A DNA stretch of 64,000 nucleotides from positions 42,047 to 106,046 of the forward strand of contig JACJZQ010000014.1 in the NCBI GenBank assembly GCA_020635495.1. The letters are read 5' to 3'. Shown here piece by piece: positions 8,361 to 17,707 of this stretch. The stretch is from Flavobacteriales bacterium (GTDB lineage Bacteria > Bacteroidota > Bacteroidia > UBA10329). The position numbers and the translations under genes were made by a program. Below the pieces are notes generated by a model. The model was not told where the DNA came from. It searched no databases and was given only the letters and a program-made list of their open reading frames with translations. Position 1 is the first letter of the stretch. Each line of letters begins with the position of its first letter.

Positions 8361-9200
8361 ATGAAACTTTACAGTATTGAAACCGGATTTTTCAAGTTGG
8401 ACGGTGGAGCCATGTTCGGAGTGGTGCCAAAGTCGTTATGGCAGCGAACCAACCCTGCAGATGAGAACAATATGTGTACTTGGGCCATGCGTTGCCTGCT
8501 AATAGAAGATGGTGATAGATTGATTTTGATCGATAATGGCATTGGCGACAAACAGGACGATAAATTTCTTCGGCACTACTATCTGCACGGAGATGCAACG
8601 CTGGAAAAAAGCTTGGCTGCTCATGGTTTCGGTAAGGATGACATTACGGATGTTTTTCTTACCCATTTGCATTTTGACCATTGCGGTGGTAGCGTAATCT
8701 GGAATAGAGACAGAACTGGGTTTGAGATGAATTTCAAGAATGCCACGTATTGGAGTAACGAGAGGCATTGGAAATGGGCGGTTGAACCAAACCGAAGAGA
8801 ACGGGCCAGTTTCCTGAAAGAGAACATCATTCCCATTGAACAATCAGGACAATTGAAGTTTATCAATGAGGGTGACGATTGGCATCCGAACATCGACATC
8901 TTCTTCGCCAATGGTCATACCGATGCGCAGATGATCCCGATAATCGATTACAATGGCAAGAAGCTGGCTTTCATGGCAGATCTGCTTCCTTCGGTGGGCC
9001 ACTTCCCTATTCCTTTTGTGATGGGTTATGATACTCGGCCGCTGCTAACACTAGATGAAAAAGAGCGGTTTCTGAACACAGCTGCGGACAACAATTACAC
9101 CCTCATGTTTGAGCACGATTCGGTTAACGAATGCTGCACCGTTAAGCATACCGATAAAGGTGTCCGTGCCGATAAAACATTACGACTTGCCGATCTTTAG
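8361..9200 (+). CDS. Metallo-beta-lactamase-fold hydrolase
   Basis: I chose the ATG at 8361, which gives 279 aa beginning MKLYSIETGFFKLDGG; an upstream in-frame start at 8322 only adds promoter-region sequence. The metal motif HLHFDH (102-107) is intact, with later ligands suggested by NGHTDAQM and FEHDS. The glyoxalase-II/quorum-quenching-lactonase branch of the superfamily shares this layout and the GGAMFG opening. It is a cytoplasmic hydrolase; the substrate (lactone, thioester or other ester) cannot be told. It is divergent from mpl. Confidence 0.9.
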   Translation: MKLYSIETGFFKLDGGAMFGVVPKSLWQRTNPADENNMCTWAMRCLLIEDGDRLILIDNGIGDKQDDKFLRHYYLHGDATLEKSLAAHGFGKDDITDVFLTHLHFDHCGGSVIWNRDRTGFEMNFKNATYWSNERHWKWAVEPNRRERASFLKENIIPIEQSGQLKFINEGDDWHPNIDIFFANGHTDAQMIPIIDYNGKKLAFMADLLPSVGHFPIPFVMGYDTRPLLTLDEKERFLNTAADNNYTLMFEHDSVNECCTVKHTDKGVRADKTLRLADL

Positions 9201-9284
9201 AATAAACAACCCCGCCAACATTTACTCGTTAATAATTTGAAGAAGGATATTGCATCGGTCAACTAGCTGAAACTGCATAATTCA

Positions 9285-9292
9285 TAACTTCG
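9285..9292 (+). promoter_or_regulatory. Possible -7 box for the PKD-repeat gene
   Basis: TAACTTCG (TAnnTTCG) ends 28 bases before the ATG at 9321. The 120 bases between the MBL stop and this gene hold nothing else I can recognise. Confidence 0.4.
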
Positions 9293-9320
9293 AAATAGAC
9301 ATCCAACCCCGGTGTCCTGC

Positions 9321-12300
9321 ATGACGAGACAATTACTATACCCCATAATTGTTTCAACGTTGAGTTTTCTCGTTGGAATCAACATGGCCTTTGGTCAGTG
9401 TAACGAGTTGATTCCACTAGAAGTGATCAATCCGGGTTTCGAGGGGCCACCAGCAGCACATAATACACCAGCTCCATGGAGCACCTGCGGAATTACCCCA
9501 GACACACAACCAGGCTCATGGGGTGTAACCCTACCTCCTTCTGAAGGAAGCAGCTACGTAGGTTTTGTATACGGAAGTGCCAGTTGGCAAGAAGGTGCTT
9601 CACAACAATTGAGCGGAGCCATGCAAGCTGGCGTTCAATACGACTTTACGATTGACCTGTCTGCAACACCAGCATCTGGTGGTGGAATAAATCCCAATTC
9701 TTTCTGTTCCATGGAAGTTTGGGGTGCTAATGCCATTTGCCAACGAACTCAATTGATGTGGAGTTCGCCTGTGATCACGCATTATGGCTGGCAAACTTAT
9801 ACTGTAAGCATAACGCCAACTCAGAATTGGACACACATTTATTTCATCTGCAACTGCGGTCCGTTAGGATATATTCTGCTGGACAATATCACACCACTTC
9901 AGGCCAACAATCCAAACGTATTCATTACCTCGCATGTTGATGGTGATGCGGAGTCATGCGGATTTACGCTGGCGGGAAACGTCAACAACGCCATCATCGA
10001 TTCAGTGATTCTTTCCGGTAATTTCCAAGGGTCGCCACTGAATGCTCCGCTTACCGGTTTAGATTGGTCAGCACCACTGACATTCAATGGTCCAGGAAAC
10101 CAAACAGTGGTTGCTACAGCCTATTACACCGATCAGCAATTGCAGGAAACCTGCGTTTCAACTCACGTTGATCTGGTCATCAATTCCCCTATTTCAGATT
10201 TCAATTTTAATGAGCAGTGTGATGGAATCGGAATTCCATTTACAGATGCTTCCGTACCATTTGGATCCAGTACCGTTACAGCTTGGAATTGGGATTTCGG
10301 TGATGGAGGTACCTCAACACAACAGAACCCAACGTATGCCTATTCAACATCTGGAACTTATTCTGTTGAATTGGAAATTACTGCTTCCGATGGATGTTCG
10401 GTGACATCAACACAGAGTGTAACGGTTTTCGAGAATCCTGTTGCCGACTTTACATTCAATGAGGCCTGCGAAGGTGACATAACCAACTTTACCGATGCCA
10501 GTACCATTGGTGTTGGCACGATCAGCGGTTGGAACTGGGACTTCGATAACGGAAGCACTTCGTCCGTTCAAAACCCAACCAATTCCTACACAACATTGGG
10601 AGTTTACGATGTGGATCTGACCGTAACCACAACCGATGGCTGCACCAACACTTCCACTCAACAGGTGGGTATGTACCCGCTTCCTGTGGCCGATTTCAGT
10701 TTTGGTGATGCGTGTCTTCAAACTGATTTTCAGTTCACAGATCTTTCAACGGTTTCTTCGGGTGCAGTTATTGGTTGGGATTGGGATTTTGACGATGGAG
10801 CTACATCAACCAATCAGAACCCAACAAACCAATATGGTGTTGATGGCACATATAACGTAACCTTGACCGCCACCACAGATCATAACTGTTCTGATGCGTT
10901 GACGCAAACGGTTACGGTACATCCACTTCCTGTTGCTGACTTTACCAACACAACGGTCTGTGCGTTGATAACGATGGATTATACGGATCAATCCACCGTA
11001 ACGTCTGGTACAATTACCGATTGGCAATGGTACTTCGGTGATGGAGCATCGGCTCAAACTCAGAATACCTCCAATGTTTTTGCCGATGGTGGCACGTACA
11101 CCAGTTCTTTGGTGGTGACCACTGCCCTTGGTTGTCAAGATTCGGTTGCCATCGATGTTACTGTTTACCCAAAACCCGAAGCAGATTTTACTTGGGTTGA
11201 CGCTTGCTTGAATGACCCGCATGTTTTCACCGATCAATCTACCATTACGGGTTCAACGCTGAGCGGTTGGGATTGGGATTTTGGTGATGCTACGGGAACT
11301 TCAGCGCAGCAAAACCCCACTTATACTTACGCAAACAGCGGACAATACACGGTAGAGTTGATTGCTACAACCGCTGATGGTTGCAAGGACACCATTGAGT
11401 ACACATCTGAGGTATTTGACCTGCCTGTGGCCGATTTTTCGTTTACCGACATCTGCGAAGACGACTCGGTTCTGTTTTCCGATCAATCAACCATTCCTTC
11501 TGGCGCTATCAATAGCTGGAATTGGGATTTTGGGAACACCGAAACAAGTGTTGCTTCAGACCCTGATTACGTTCAATATCCGGCAGATGGATTGTACGAT
11601 GTAGAATTGATTGTTGCTTCGGGCAATGGTTGTGCGGACACCTTGATTCAGCAGATTGAGGTTTTCCCCACCCCAATAGCAGAATTCACGTTTGATAGTG
11701 TCTGTTTTCCTGACCTTGTCCAATTTACAGACCTTTCTAACCAGAACGGAAGCTATCCACTCACCACTTGGACCTGGACTTTCAGCGATGGCCAGACCAG
11801 TAACCAACAGCACCCGAGCATGGATTTTGGGGTGCCTGGCACCTTCTCCGCAGACCTTCTTATTTCCAACGGACCGGGTTGCAAAAGCACTTATTCGCTT
11901 GGTGATGCGGTGGTTCATCCACTTCCTGAACCTGATTTCCCTCAAGGATTGGCCACTTGCTTAGAAGACACCATATTCTTTACCGACCTCTCCTCTATTA
12001 GCCCAATTACAGATGACGCTATCGTAAGTTGGAACTGGAATTTCGATGATGGGAATTCATCAACCACCGTTGAACCTTATCATGTTTACAACAACCATAA
12101 TCTGTACGATGTAGAGTTGATGGTTGAGACCAATAATGGCTGCCAGGAGACCGTAACTCGAGTGGTTGAGATCTACCCATTGCCCGATGTGAGTTTTATT
12201 GCTGATCCACCCATGGGCTGTGCTCCACTTCGGGTACAATTCATTGATCAATCATCCATTCCAAGTCCATATGCTTTGCAGAGTTGGGACTGGTGGCTGG

Positions 12301-12983
12301 GTGCAGACTCGTTGACATCAGCCTCACCATCCAATGTGCTTACTTACAACCCGGAGCTTGGACCAATGGATATTGCGCAGTATGATGTGCAATTGACCGT
12401 AACCTCAACAAATGGTTGTATCACGGTGCTTAACCAACCGAATTACATTACGGTATACCCGAAACCGGAAGCAGCATTTGATGTTGATGAAGAGGTTCAG
12501 AACATCATCAAACCAAGATTTGAGTTCACCGATCTTTCTACAGAAAACGTTACAAATTGGGATTGGACATTTGGAGATGGAACGTACGAGAATGATCAGC
12601 ATCCTATCCATTACTATGATGCGGTTGGCGATTATCCGGTGCAACTCATTGTAGAAACCCAGTACGGTTGTTTGGATACCGCTGGAATGTACGTGAAGGT
12701 TGAGCCTGTTTACACTTTCTATATCCCGAATTCCTTTACTCCCAATGCAGATGGTCTCAATGAAGAGTTTTGTGGCATGGGAGAAGGATTCACGGAATAC
12801 TCCATGTACATCTACGATAGATGGGGCGAGTTGATATTCGAATCGAATGACCCTGATTTTAAATGGGACGGAACATTCAAAGGCAAGCAGGTGCAGCAGG
12901 GAACATATGCCTATCGATTCTATATCATTGATTGGCAAGGACATGACCATCAGTACGAAGGGCATGTTACGTTACACCGCTGA
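9321..12983 (+). CDS. Secreted multi-PKD protein with T9SS type B (CHU_C) C-terminus
   Basis: A 1220-aa protein (ATG 9321 preferred; an in-frame GTG at 9312 is possible). Residues 1-25 are a signal peptide ending AFGQ, and about 30-190 a jelly-roll-like domain. From about residue 280 there are ten PKD repeats of 80-95 aa, each with a W-x-W-D/x-F-x-D-G core, a Y/F-x-x-x-G-x-Y turn and a conserved GC. The last 90 aa (FYIPNSFTPNADGLNE, YDRWGELIFES, G-TYAYRFY) are a gliding/CHU_C sorting domain. It is probably exported by type IX secretion and retained at the surface. Adhesion or polymer binding is inferred. It abuts the convergent YwqK-like gene with no spacer (TGATCA gives both stops). Confidence 0.93.
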   Translation: MTRQLLYPIIVSTLSFLVGINMAFGQCNELIPLEVINPGFEGPPAAHNTPAPWSTCGITPDTQPGSWGVTLPPSEGSSYVGFVYGSASWQEGASQQLSGAMQAGVQYDFTIDLSATPASGGGINPNSFCSMEVWGANAICQRTQLMWSSPVITHYGWQTYTVSITPTQNWTHIYFICNCGPLGYILLDNITPLQANNPNVFITSHVDGDAESCGFTLAGNVNNAIIDSVILSGNFQGSPLNAPLTGLDWSAPLTFNGPGNQTVVATAYYTDQQLQETCVSTHVDLVINSPISDFNFNEQCDGIGIPFTDASVPFGSSTVTAWNWDFGDGGTSTQQNPTYAYSTSGTYSVELEITASDGCSVTSTQSVTVFENPVADFTFNEACEGDITNFTDASTIGVGTISGWNWDFDNGSTSSVQNPTNSYTTLGVYDVDLTVTTTDGCTNTSTQQVGMYPLPVADFSFGDACLQTDFQFTDLSTVSSGAVIGWDWDFDDGATSTNQNPTNQYGVDGTYNVTLTATTDHNCSDALTQTVTVHPLPVADFTNTTVCALITMDYTDQSTVTSGTITDWQWYFGDGASAQTQNTSNVFADGGTYTSSLVVTTALGCQDSVAIDVTVYPKPEADFTWVDACLNDPHVFTDQSTITGSTLSGWDWDFGDATGTSAQQNPTYTYANSGQYTVELIATTADGCKDTIEYTSEVFDLPVADFSFTDICEDDSVLFSDQSTIPSGAINSWNWDFGNTETSVASDPDYVQYPADGLYDVELIVASGNGCADTLIQQIEVFPTPIAEFTFDSVCFPDLVQFTDLSNQNGSYPLTTWTWTFSDGQTSNQQHPSMDFGVPGTFSADLLISNGPGCKSTYSLGDAVVHPLPEPDFPQGLATCLEDTIFFTDLSSISPITDDAIVSWNWNFDDGNSSTTVEPYHVYNNHNLYDVELMVETNNGCQETVTRVVEIYPLPDVSFIADPPMGCAPLRVQFIDQSSIPSPYALQSWDWWLGADSLTSASPSNVLTYNPELGPMDIAQYDVQLTVTSTNGCITVLNQPNYITVYPKPEAAFDVDEEVQNIIKPRFEFTDLSTENVTNWDWTFGDGTYENDQHPIHYYDAVGDYPVQLIVETQYGCLDTAGMYVKVEPVYTFYIPNSFTPNADGLNEEFCGMGEGFTEYSMYIYDRWGELIFESNDPDFKWDGTFKGKQVQQGTYAYRFYIIDWQGHDHQYEGHVTLHR

Positions 12984-14291
12984 TCAGAATTTATCTGCTT
13001 CACCTGATTTCTGCATCACTTTTACCAGTTTGCCATCAGAGTACTTGGCTCGGTAAGTAATGTTTCCGTCCATGTCCCAATAGGTGTTTGTGCCGTGTAA
13101 TCTGCCACCTTGGTAGCTAATGCTGAACCATTTGGCTCCATGCTCATACCACGCTTGCGAAAGCCCGTTCAACTTGCCATCCAAGTATGTCTGCTCCTGA
13201 AACTTGAATCCGTTGGAATAATATAATTTCCACAGACCTTGTTTCTCGCCATCCTTGTAATCACCAACGGCACGCAACTCTCCGGTTTCATGCCACTCTG
13301 TACTTGGCCCATCCTCCAGGTCATTCTTGTAGCCTTTGTCATACTGTTTGTGACCGTTAGGATACCATAGCAGTGCTTTACCATTCTTTTTACCCTTGTC
13401 GTATTCCACATCGAATTTCGGACTGCCGTCTTCGAAATATCCAAGCCACTTACCATGCATTTCTCCTTCAAAGAACTCTCCAGTCTCCTTTATTTGGCCA
13501 TTCTTGTAATAGGAGGTCCACTTACCGGTTTCCTTGTCGTTTGCAAATGCTCCAGTGCTGAAATTCTCTCCCGTTTCATAAAAACGATTCCATGAGCCTG
13601 TTTTCAATCCTGTTTCAAACTTTCCTTCTTTCCATTTGGTGCCTTCTTCCTCATAATAGTAAGTCCAATCGCCTTGCAGTTTGTCATTTTTGAAAAGTCC
13701 TGCACTCCCAAGGTTTCCATTCTCATAGTAGAATTTCCACTCGCCTTCTCTCAGATCCGAAACAAATGGTCCGGTCATTTCCACTTTCCCATTCGGGTAA
13801 TACCACGTGAAGGTTCCAACCTTTTTACCATCCTTGAAGGTCCCACTCATGCTCATTTGACCGTCTTCAAACCATTTTTCTTCGGCTCCGTTTTGCGTTC
13901 CGTCTTTGTAGGTCACTTTACGCTTGGTTTTCCCGTTGGGATAGTAATAGGTCCAAAGGCCGTTCTTCTGCTTGTCTTTCAGGATCCCTTCAAATTCTAA
14001 CTGGCCATCTGCATAGTAACTGAGATTTTTTCCGTTCTCAATCTGTTGGTCACTCAGTAATTTGCCATCTCGGTAATAACATTTCCAACGCCCTGTTTTC
14101 TCATTGTCGGCATACTTTCCTTCGCAGAACAGATTTCCATTGTCATAATAGGATTTCCACGGTCCCTGCTTCATTCCGTTGGCCATTTTGCCCTCTTCCT
14201 TTACGTTGCCGTTAGGCCAGAGTTCTTGGGTCTTCTCTTGGGAGAAAGCGATAAATGGTATGATAAACAGTATGCTTAGGAAATACTTCAT
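12984..14291 (-). CDS. Exported MORN/YwqK-type repeat protein
   Basis: A 435-aa protein with a signal peptide (1-18, ending AFSQ), followed to the C-terminus by about 17 tandem units of 22-24 aa with the pattern xNGxxxxxGxxxxGxxxGxWxxYYxNG. These are MORN_2/YwqK-like repeats, which build an elongated beta-hairpin solenoid. Some annotation pipelines label such proteins 'YwqK family antitoxin', but nothing here indicates a toxin partner. It is the last gene of the phoH-purC-DUF721 operon, one base after DUF721. The export signal and operon position leave its role open. Confidence 0.88.
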   Translation of the reverse strand: MKYFLSILFIIPFIAFSQEKTQELWPNGNVKEEGKMANGMKQGPWKSYYDNGNLFCEGKYADNEKTGRWKCYYRDGKLLSDQQIENGKNLSYYADGQLEFEGILKDKQKNGLWTYYYPNGKTKRKVTYKDGTQNGAEEKWFEDGQMSMSGTFKDGKKVGTFTWYYPNGKVEMTGPFVSDLREGEWKFYYENGNLGSAGLFKNDKLQGDWTYYYEEEGTKWKEGKFETGLKTGSWNRFYETGENFSTGAFANDKETGKWTSYYKNGQIKETGEFFEGEMHGKWLGYFEDGSPKFDVEYDKGKKNGKALLWYPNGHKQYDKGYKNDLEDGPSTEWHETGELRAVGDYKDGEKQGLWKLYYSNGFKFQEQTYLDGKLNGLSQAWYEHGAKWFSISYQGGRLHGTNTYWDMDGNITYRAKYSDGKLVKVMQKSGEADKF

Positions 14292-14292
14292 T

Positions 14293-14589
14293 TTAGTTCA
14301 GAACTAATTCGGTAACTACGGTTTCTCCGAGTTCCTTGTTGATGTTTTCAATAATACTCTCACGGGCAAACGACAGTTCATTCCTAAGAACAGAACTGTC
14401 CAGTTTTACACTCAATCGGCCATTTTTGAAGTAAATGCTTTTGGTGCGATTCTTTACAGCAGGTCCAAGCAATGCTCCCCAAAGATGTGTAACACGCGTT
14501 TCCTTGGCCTTGTTGGCCATTGGGTGTTCAGACAACCAGTCGTCAATAACCGCCTTCAGCGGCTGTTCATTGGTGGTTCGTCTCTTCAT
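14293..14589 (-). CDS. DUF721/DciA-like protein
   Basis: A 98-aa protein matching DUF721: an N-terminal helix, a central THLWGALLGPAVKNRT (29-44) where the family has W-x-x-x-v-G-x-x-x-a-x-h-T, then KNGRLSVKLDSSVLRNEL (50-67), the conserved L-x-V-x-v-x-S/D-x-x-W-x-x-E-L segment. In many bacteria DUF721/DciA helps load replicative helicase. In Bacteroidota it is usually near recF; here it follows purC with a 4-base ATGA overlap, so it is translationally coupled. Confidence 0.87.
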   Translation of the reverse strand: MKRRTTNEQPLKAVIDDWLSEHPMANKAKETRVTHLWGALLGPAVKNRTKSIYFKNGRLSVKLDSSVLRNELSFARESIIENINKELGETVVTELVLN

Positions 14590-15557
14590 GCGTTAAAATC
14601 CTTGAGGAATGAACGAACATTGACGTCAATTCTTTCAGTGATGTTTTCAGATACAACCGGATTGAATTTCTCTCCAATGATCTTCTCGTATAACTCAATG
14701 TATCGGGATGAAACAGTTTGAACGAACTCATCTGGCATAAATGGCATGGTCTGACCTTCCAAACCTTGGAAACCGTTATCCATCAACCATTCTCTAACAA
14801 ACTCCTTAGAAAGCTGCTTTTGTGGTTCTCCTTTTTCTTGCCGCTCGGCATACCCATCGCCATAAAAATAGCGGCTGCTATCTGGCGTATGAATCTCATC
14901 AATAAGATGAACAACACCTTTTCTATTCCCAAACTCATACTTCGTATCAACCAGTATAAGACCTTGTTTAGCAGCCATTTCTGAGCCTCTCTTGAACAAT
15001 TCTCTGGTGTACTGTTCCATTTGCACATACTCAGATTCCGGCACAATGCCCTTGGCAAGAATATCGGCTCTTGAGATGTCCTCGTCATGCCCTTCTTCTG
15101 CTTTGGTTGCAGGTGTGATTATCGGTTCTGGAAACGGGTCGTTCTCTTTCATGCCATCAGGCATTGGAACACCGCATATCATGCGTTTTCCGGCTCGGTA
15201 CTCTCTCCAAGCATGGCCGGCCAAATAACCACGAATAACCATTTCCACACGGTAAGGCTCACAACGATGACCAACAGACACAACAGGATCTGGTAGCGTT
15301 AGCAGCCAGTTAGGAACAATATCCTCCGTGGCTCTCAAAAAGTTGGCAGCAATCTGTGTCAAAACCTGTCCTTTGAACGGAATTCCTTTGGGAAGAATAT
15401 GGTCGAAAGCCGAAATCCTATCGCTGGCTACCATTACAAGCAGGTCTTCGCCAATGGAATACACATCGCGGACCTTCCCTTTGTAGACATTGGTCTGTCC
15501 TGGAAAATCAAAGTCTGAACTTGTCAGCGTATCTGGGAGTTTGGTTGCTTCACTCAT
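14586..15557 (-). CDS. purC: Phosphoribosylaminoimidazole-succinocarboxamide synthase
   Basis: A 323-aa SAICAR synthase: ATP + CAIR + aspartate to SAICAR in purine synthesis. Signature segments are YKGKVRDVYSIG (25-36), the ATP-binding glycine/lysine region, ASDRISAFDHILPKGIPFKG, and LVDTKYEFG with the conserved acidic DEIHTPDSSRYF. The length matches the longer (yeast-like, about 300 aa) form and not the 237-aa E. coli form. It overlaps phoH by 8 bases upstream and DUF721 by 4 bases downstream. Confidence 0.96.
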   Translation of the reverse strand: MSEATKLPDTLTSSDFDFPGQTNVYKGKVRDVYSIGEDLLVMVASDRISAFDHILPKGIPFKGQVLTQIAANFLRATEDIVPNWLLTLPDPVVSVGHRCEPYRVEMVIRGYLAGHAWREYRAGKRMICGVPMPDGMKENDPFPEPIITPATKAEEGHDEDISRADILAKGIVPESEYVQMEQYTRELFKRGSEMAAKQGLILVDTKYEFGNRKGVVHLIDEIHTPDSSRYFYGDGYAERQEKGEPQKQLSKEFVREWLMDNGFQGLEGQTMPFMPDEFVQTVSSRYIELYEKIIGEKFNPVVSENITERIDVNVRSFLKDFNA

Positions 15558-16494
15558 TTTTATCTGCCTTGGCGTAAATGTCTACAATTCTTGATACTAA
15601 TGGATGCCGGACTATATCCGATCCGGCCAATTCGATGAAGGAAATACCCCTGGTGCCACTGAGAAGATTCCATGCTTTCTGAAGACCACTACTGAACTTT
15701 TTAGGAAGATCTACCTGAGTTACATCTCCAGTAATAATGAACTTGGCCGAGTTTCCCATTCTTGTAAGAAACATACGCATTTGAGGTTCTGTAGCATTCT
15801 GCGCTTCATCCAAAATAACAAAGGCATGATCCAATGTTCTACCTCGCATAAAACCAAGTGGCGCAATCTGAATCACGCCTTTTTCCAAGTGCTCTGCCAA
15901 CTTGGTTGGAGGCAGCATATCCATCAATGCATCATACAACGGCTGTAAGTATGGATCCAACTTTTCCTTCATATCGCCAGGTAAGAAGCCAATGCTCTCT
16001 CCGGCTTCTACTGCTGGTCTGGTCAGAATAATACGCTTGACCTCTCGCCTTTTCAAGGCTCTAACAGCTAAAGCAACAGCCGTATAGGTTTTTCCTGAAC
16101 CGGCTGGGCCGATCACAAAGACCATGTCTGACTTTTCTACGGCCTTTACGATCTTCTTCTGATTGGGCGTTCTGGCTCTTACCAGAATCCCATTCTGGCC
16201 ATAAACCAGAACAGAATCATCGACCTCCGGACCATCTACACTTTCGCTTAACAGCAAGCGCTCAATCTCCTTCAATGGAAGATTACCGTACTTATTATAG
16301 TGAGATTGGAATTGCTTGAATCGGTGCTCCAGCTGTGCAACCGAATCATCATCACCCAAAGCACGCACCTCATGCCCACGGGCAATGAGTTTCACTTTTG
16401 GGAAATACTTTGAAATGACTTTGAGCTTGTTCTCATTCACCCCGAAAAACTCTAATGGGGGAATCGGCTCTATGCTAAGGATCTTTTCGCTCAA
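15550..16494 (-). CDS. phoH: PhoH-family ATPase
   Basis: A 314-aa PhoH protein: Walker A GPAGSGKT (129-136), Walker B FVILDEAQN (225-233), and the family segment TRPAVEAGESIGFLPGD (158-174). About 110 residues precede the ATPase, as in YbeZ-type PhoH. It is a cytoplasmic ATPase with a likely RNA-linked role (YbeZ partners YbeY in ribosome or RNA quality control); that is family knowledge. The start is TTG at 16494; the frame is open a further 13 codons upstream without an ATG. It heads the phoH-purC-DUF721-YwqK operon. Confidence 0.93.
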   Translation of the reverse strand: MSEKILSIEPIPPLEFFGVNENKLKVISKYFPKVKLIARGHEVRALGDDDSVAQLEHRFKQFQSHYNKYGNLPLKEIERLLLSESVDGPEVDDSVLVYGQNGILVRARTPNQKKIVKAVEKSDMVFVIGPAGSGKTYTAVALAVRALKRREVKRIILTRPAVEAGESIGFLPGDMKEKLDPYLQPLYDALMDMLPPTKLAEHLEKGVIQIAPLGFMRGRTLDHAFVILDEAQNATEPQMRMFLTRMGNSAKFIITGDVTQVDLPKKFSSGLQKAWNLLSGTRGISFIELAGSDIVRHPLVSRIVDIYAKADKNE

Positions 16495-16618
16495 ACAGGA
16501 TTCAGATTTACGCGGTTCGTCTTTTGCTTGGTGCTCTTATTACGTAGATTTGGAACGGTTACAAAGTAACGTAAATTGCCCTCTGAACACACCCTAAAAC
16601 AAGCCGTTTAACTAACAG

Positions 16619-17401
16619 ATGCCGATAATAACATTGACCACCGATATGGGCTTGCGCGATCATTATGTCGGGGTACTCAAAGGCACAATATTAAGGCTCT
16701 TCCCAGAGGCACAGATCGTTGATCTATCTCACGATATTAAACCGTTTTACGTAGCAGGTGCTGCCATGATGGTTCGTACATCCTATCCGGATTTTCCGAA
16801 GGGCACTGTGCATCTGATCGGGGTTGCGCCCAACAAAAGCGACCGAACACAGCATTTGGCCGTTGAATATGACGGACACTATTTTATCGGGGCGGACAAC
16901 GGTATGTTTCCGTTGATATTCAACAAACCACCCGATAAGGTTTTTGACCTGAGTCGAGTTGAAGAACGTTCAACTTCGGCCATCTTCCCTACACGGGACA
17001 TTTTTGCGGTAGCCGCTACGCATCTTGCCAAAGGCGGCATCATGGAAGTGCTGGGCAAACCGGCCGATGTGGAAAACAGAAATGGCGTATTCCTACCTAC
17101 CATTGATGGAAATGTGATCAGAGGAATGGTAATTCACGTTGATGTCTATGGAAACATGATCACCAACGTAGACAACATACTTTTCCAATCTGTAGGTCAG
17201 AACAGGCCTTTTCAGATCAGATTGAGAAGAGAGCAACATATCATTACAAGAATCCACGATTCTTACGCTGGCGTGCCAGAAGGCGAAAAAATGGCTTTAT
17301 TTGGTGCTACAGGATTTTTAGAAATAGCCATCAACCGCTCCAATGCCTCGCAACTGTTAGGCGTTAAACAGGAAGATGCCATAAGTATTGAGTTCTCATG
17401 A
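16619..17401 (+). CDS. SAM hydroxide adenosyltransferase / DUF62 family
   Basis: A 260-aa member of the SAM-dependent chlorinase/fluorinase fold. The N-terminus ITLTTDMGLRDHYVG holds the conserved Asp and is followed by IVDLSHDI (34-41); GADNGMF (about 90-96) and DVYGNMITN complete the active-site segments. Most DUF62 enzymes use water, splitting SAM to adenosine and methionine; no halogenase context exists here. It overlaps the ABM gene by 4 bases (ATGA) and is divergent from phoH. Confidence 0.92.
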   Translation: MPIITLTTDMGLRDHYVGVLKGTILRLFPEAQIVDLSHDIKPFYVAGAAMMVRTSYPDFPKGTVHLIGVAPNKSDRTQHLAVEYDGHYFIGADNGMFPLIFNKPPDKVFDLSRVEERSTSAIFPTRDIFAVAATHLAKGGIMEVLGKPADVENRNGVFLPTIDGNVIRGMVIHVDVYGNMITNVDNILFQSVGQNRPFQIRLRREQHIITRIHDSYAGVPEGEKMALFGATGFLEIAINRSNASQLLGVKQEDAISIEFS

Positions 17402-17688
17402 TAACGCGTATAGTACAACTGACATTTCAGGAACATTTGGTGGATGAATTCTTGAAAACCTTTGAAGAAAACGGTCCGAAAATCCGCGCGATGAAAGGTT
17501 GTCATGGCGTTGACCTTGTTCAAGACATGTACCGTCCGTACGTGTTCTTTACGCTAAGCAAATGGGAAAGCGAGGATGATCTTAACGCCTATCGGGAATC
17601 TGACCTGTTCAGAAACACATGGAAGGTTACCAAATCGCTTTTTTCTGTTCCAGCCCACGCTTGGTCTACGACCGATACTGGGAAGTGA
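17398..17688 (+). CDS. Antibiotic biosynthesis monooxygenase-domain protein
   Basis: A 96-aa ferredoxin-like ABM domain, of which KWESEDDLNAYRESDLF (57-73) is the most recognisable part. Such proteins are dimeric; some act as cofactor-free monooxygenases or haem-degrading enzymes, but most are uncharacterised. The W-x-S/s-x-x-d-L-x-x-Y/H motif is typical. It is coupled to the DUF62 gene by a 4-base overlap. Substrate unknown. Confidence 0.85.
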   Translation: MITRIVQLTFQEHLVDEFLKTFEENGPKIRAMKGCHGVDLVQDMYRPYVFFTLSKWESEDDLNAYRESDLFRNTWKVTKSLFSVPAHAWSTTDTGK

Positions 17689-17693
17689 CAACC

Positions 17694-17701
17694 TATCTTT
17701 G
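17694..17701 (+). promoter_or_regulatory. -7 box directly upstream of recQ (leaderless candidate)
   Basis: TATCTTTG ends only 6 bases before the recQ ATG at 17708. With transcription normally starting about 5-7 bases after this box, the mRNA would begin at or next to the start codon. Confidence 0.6.
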
Positions 17702-17707
17702 GAGTAA

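Noticed and set aside
9600..12965. Long antisense frames inside the PKD gene
   Set aside because: They follow from the repeated codon pattern on the sense strand and have no start or domain support.
12984..14291. Toxin-antitoxin reading of the YwqK-like gene
   Set aside because: No toxin gene adjoins it, and it carries a signal peptide. The 'antitoxin' label is an inherited name for this repeat type.
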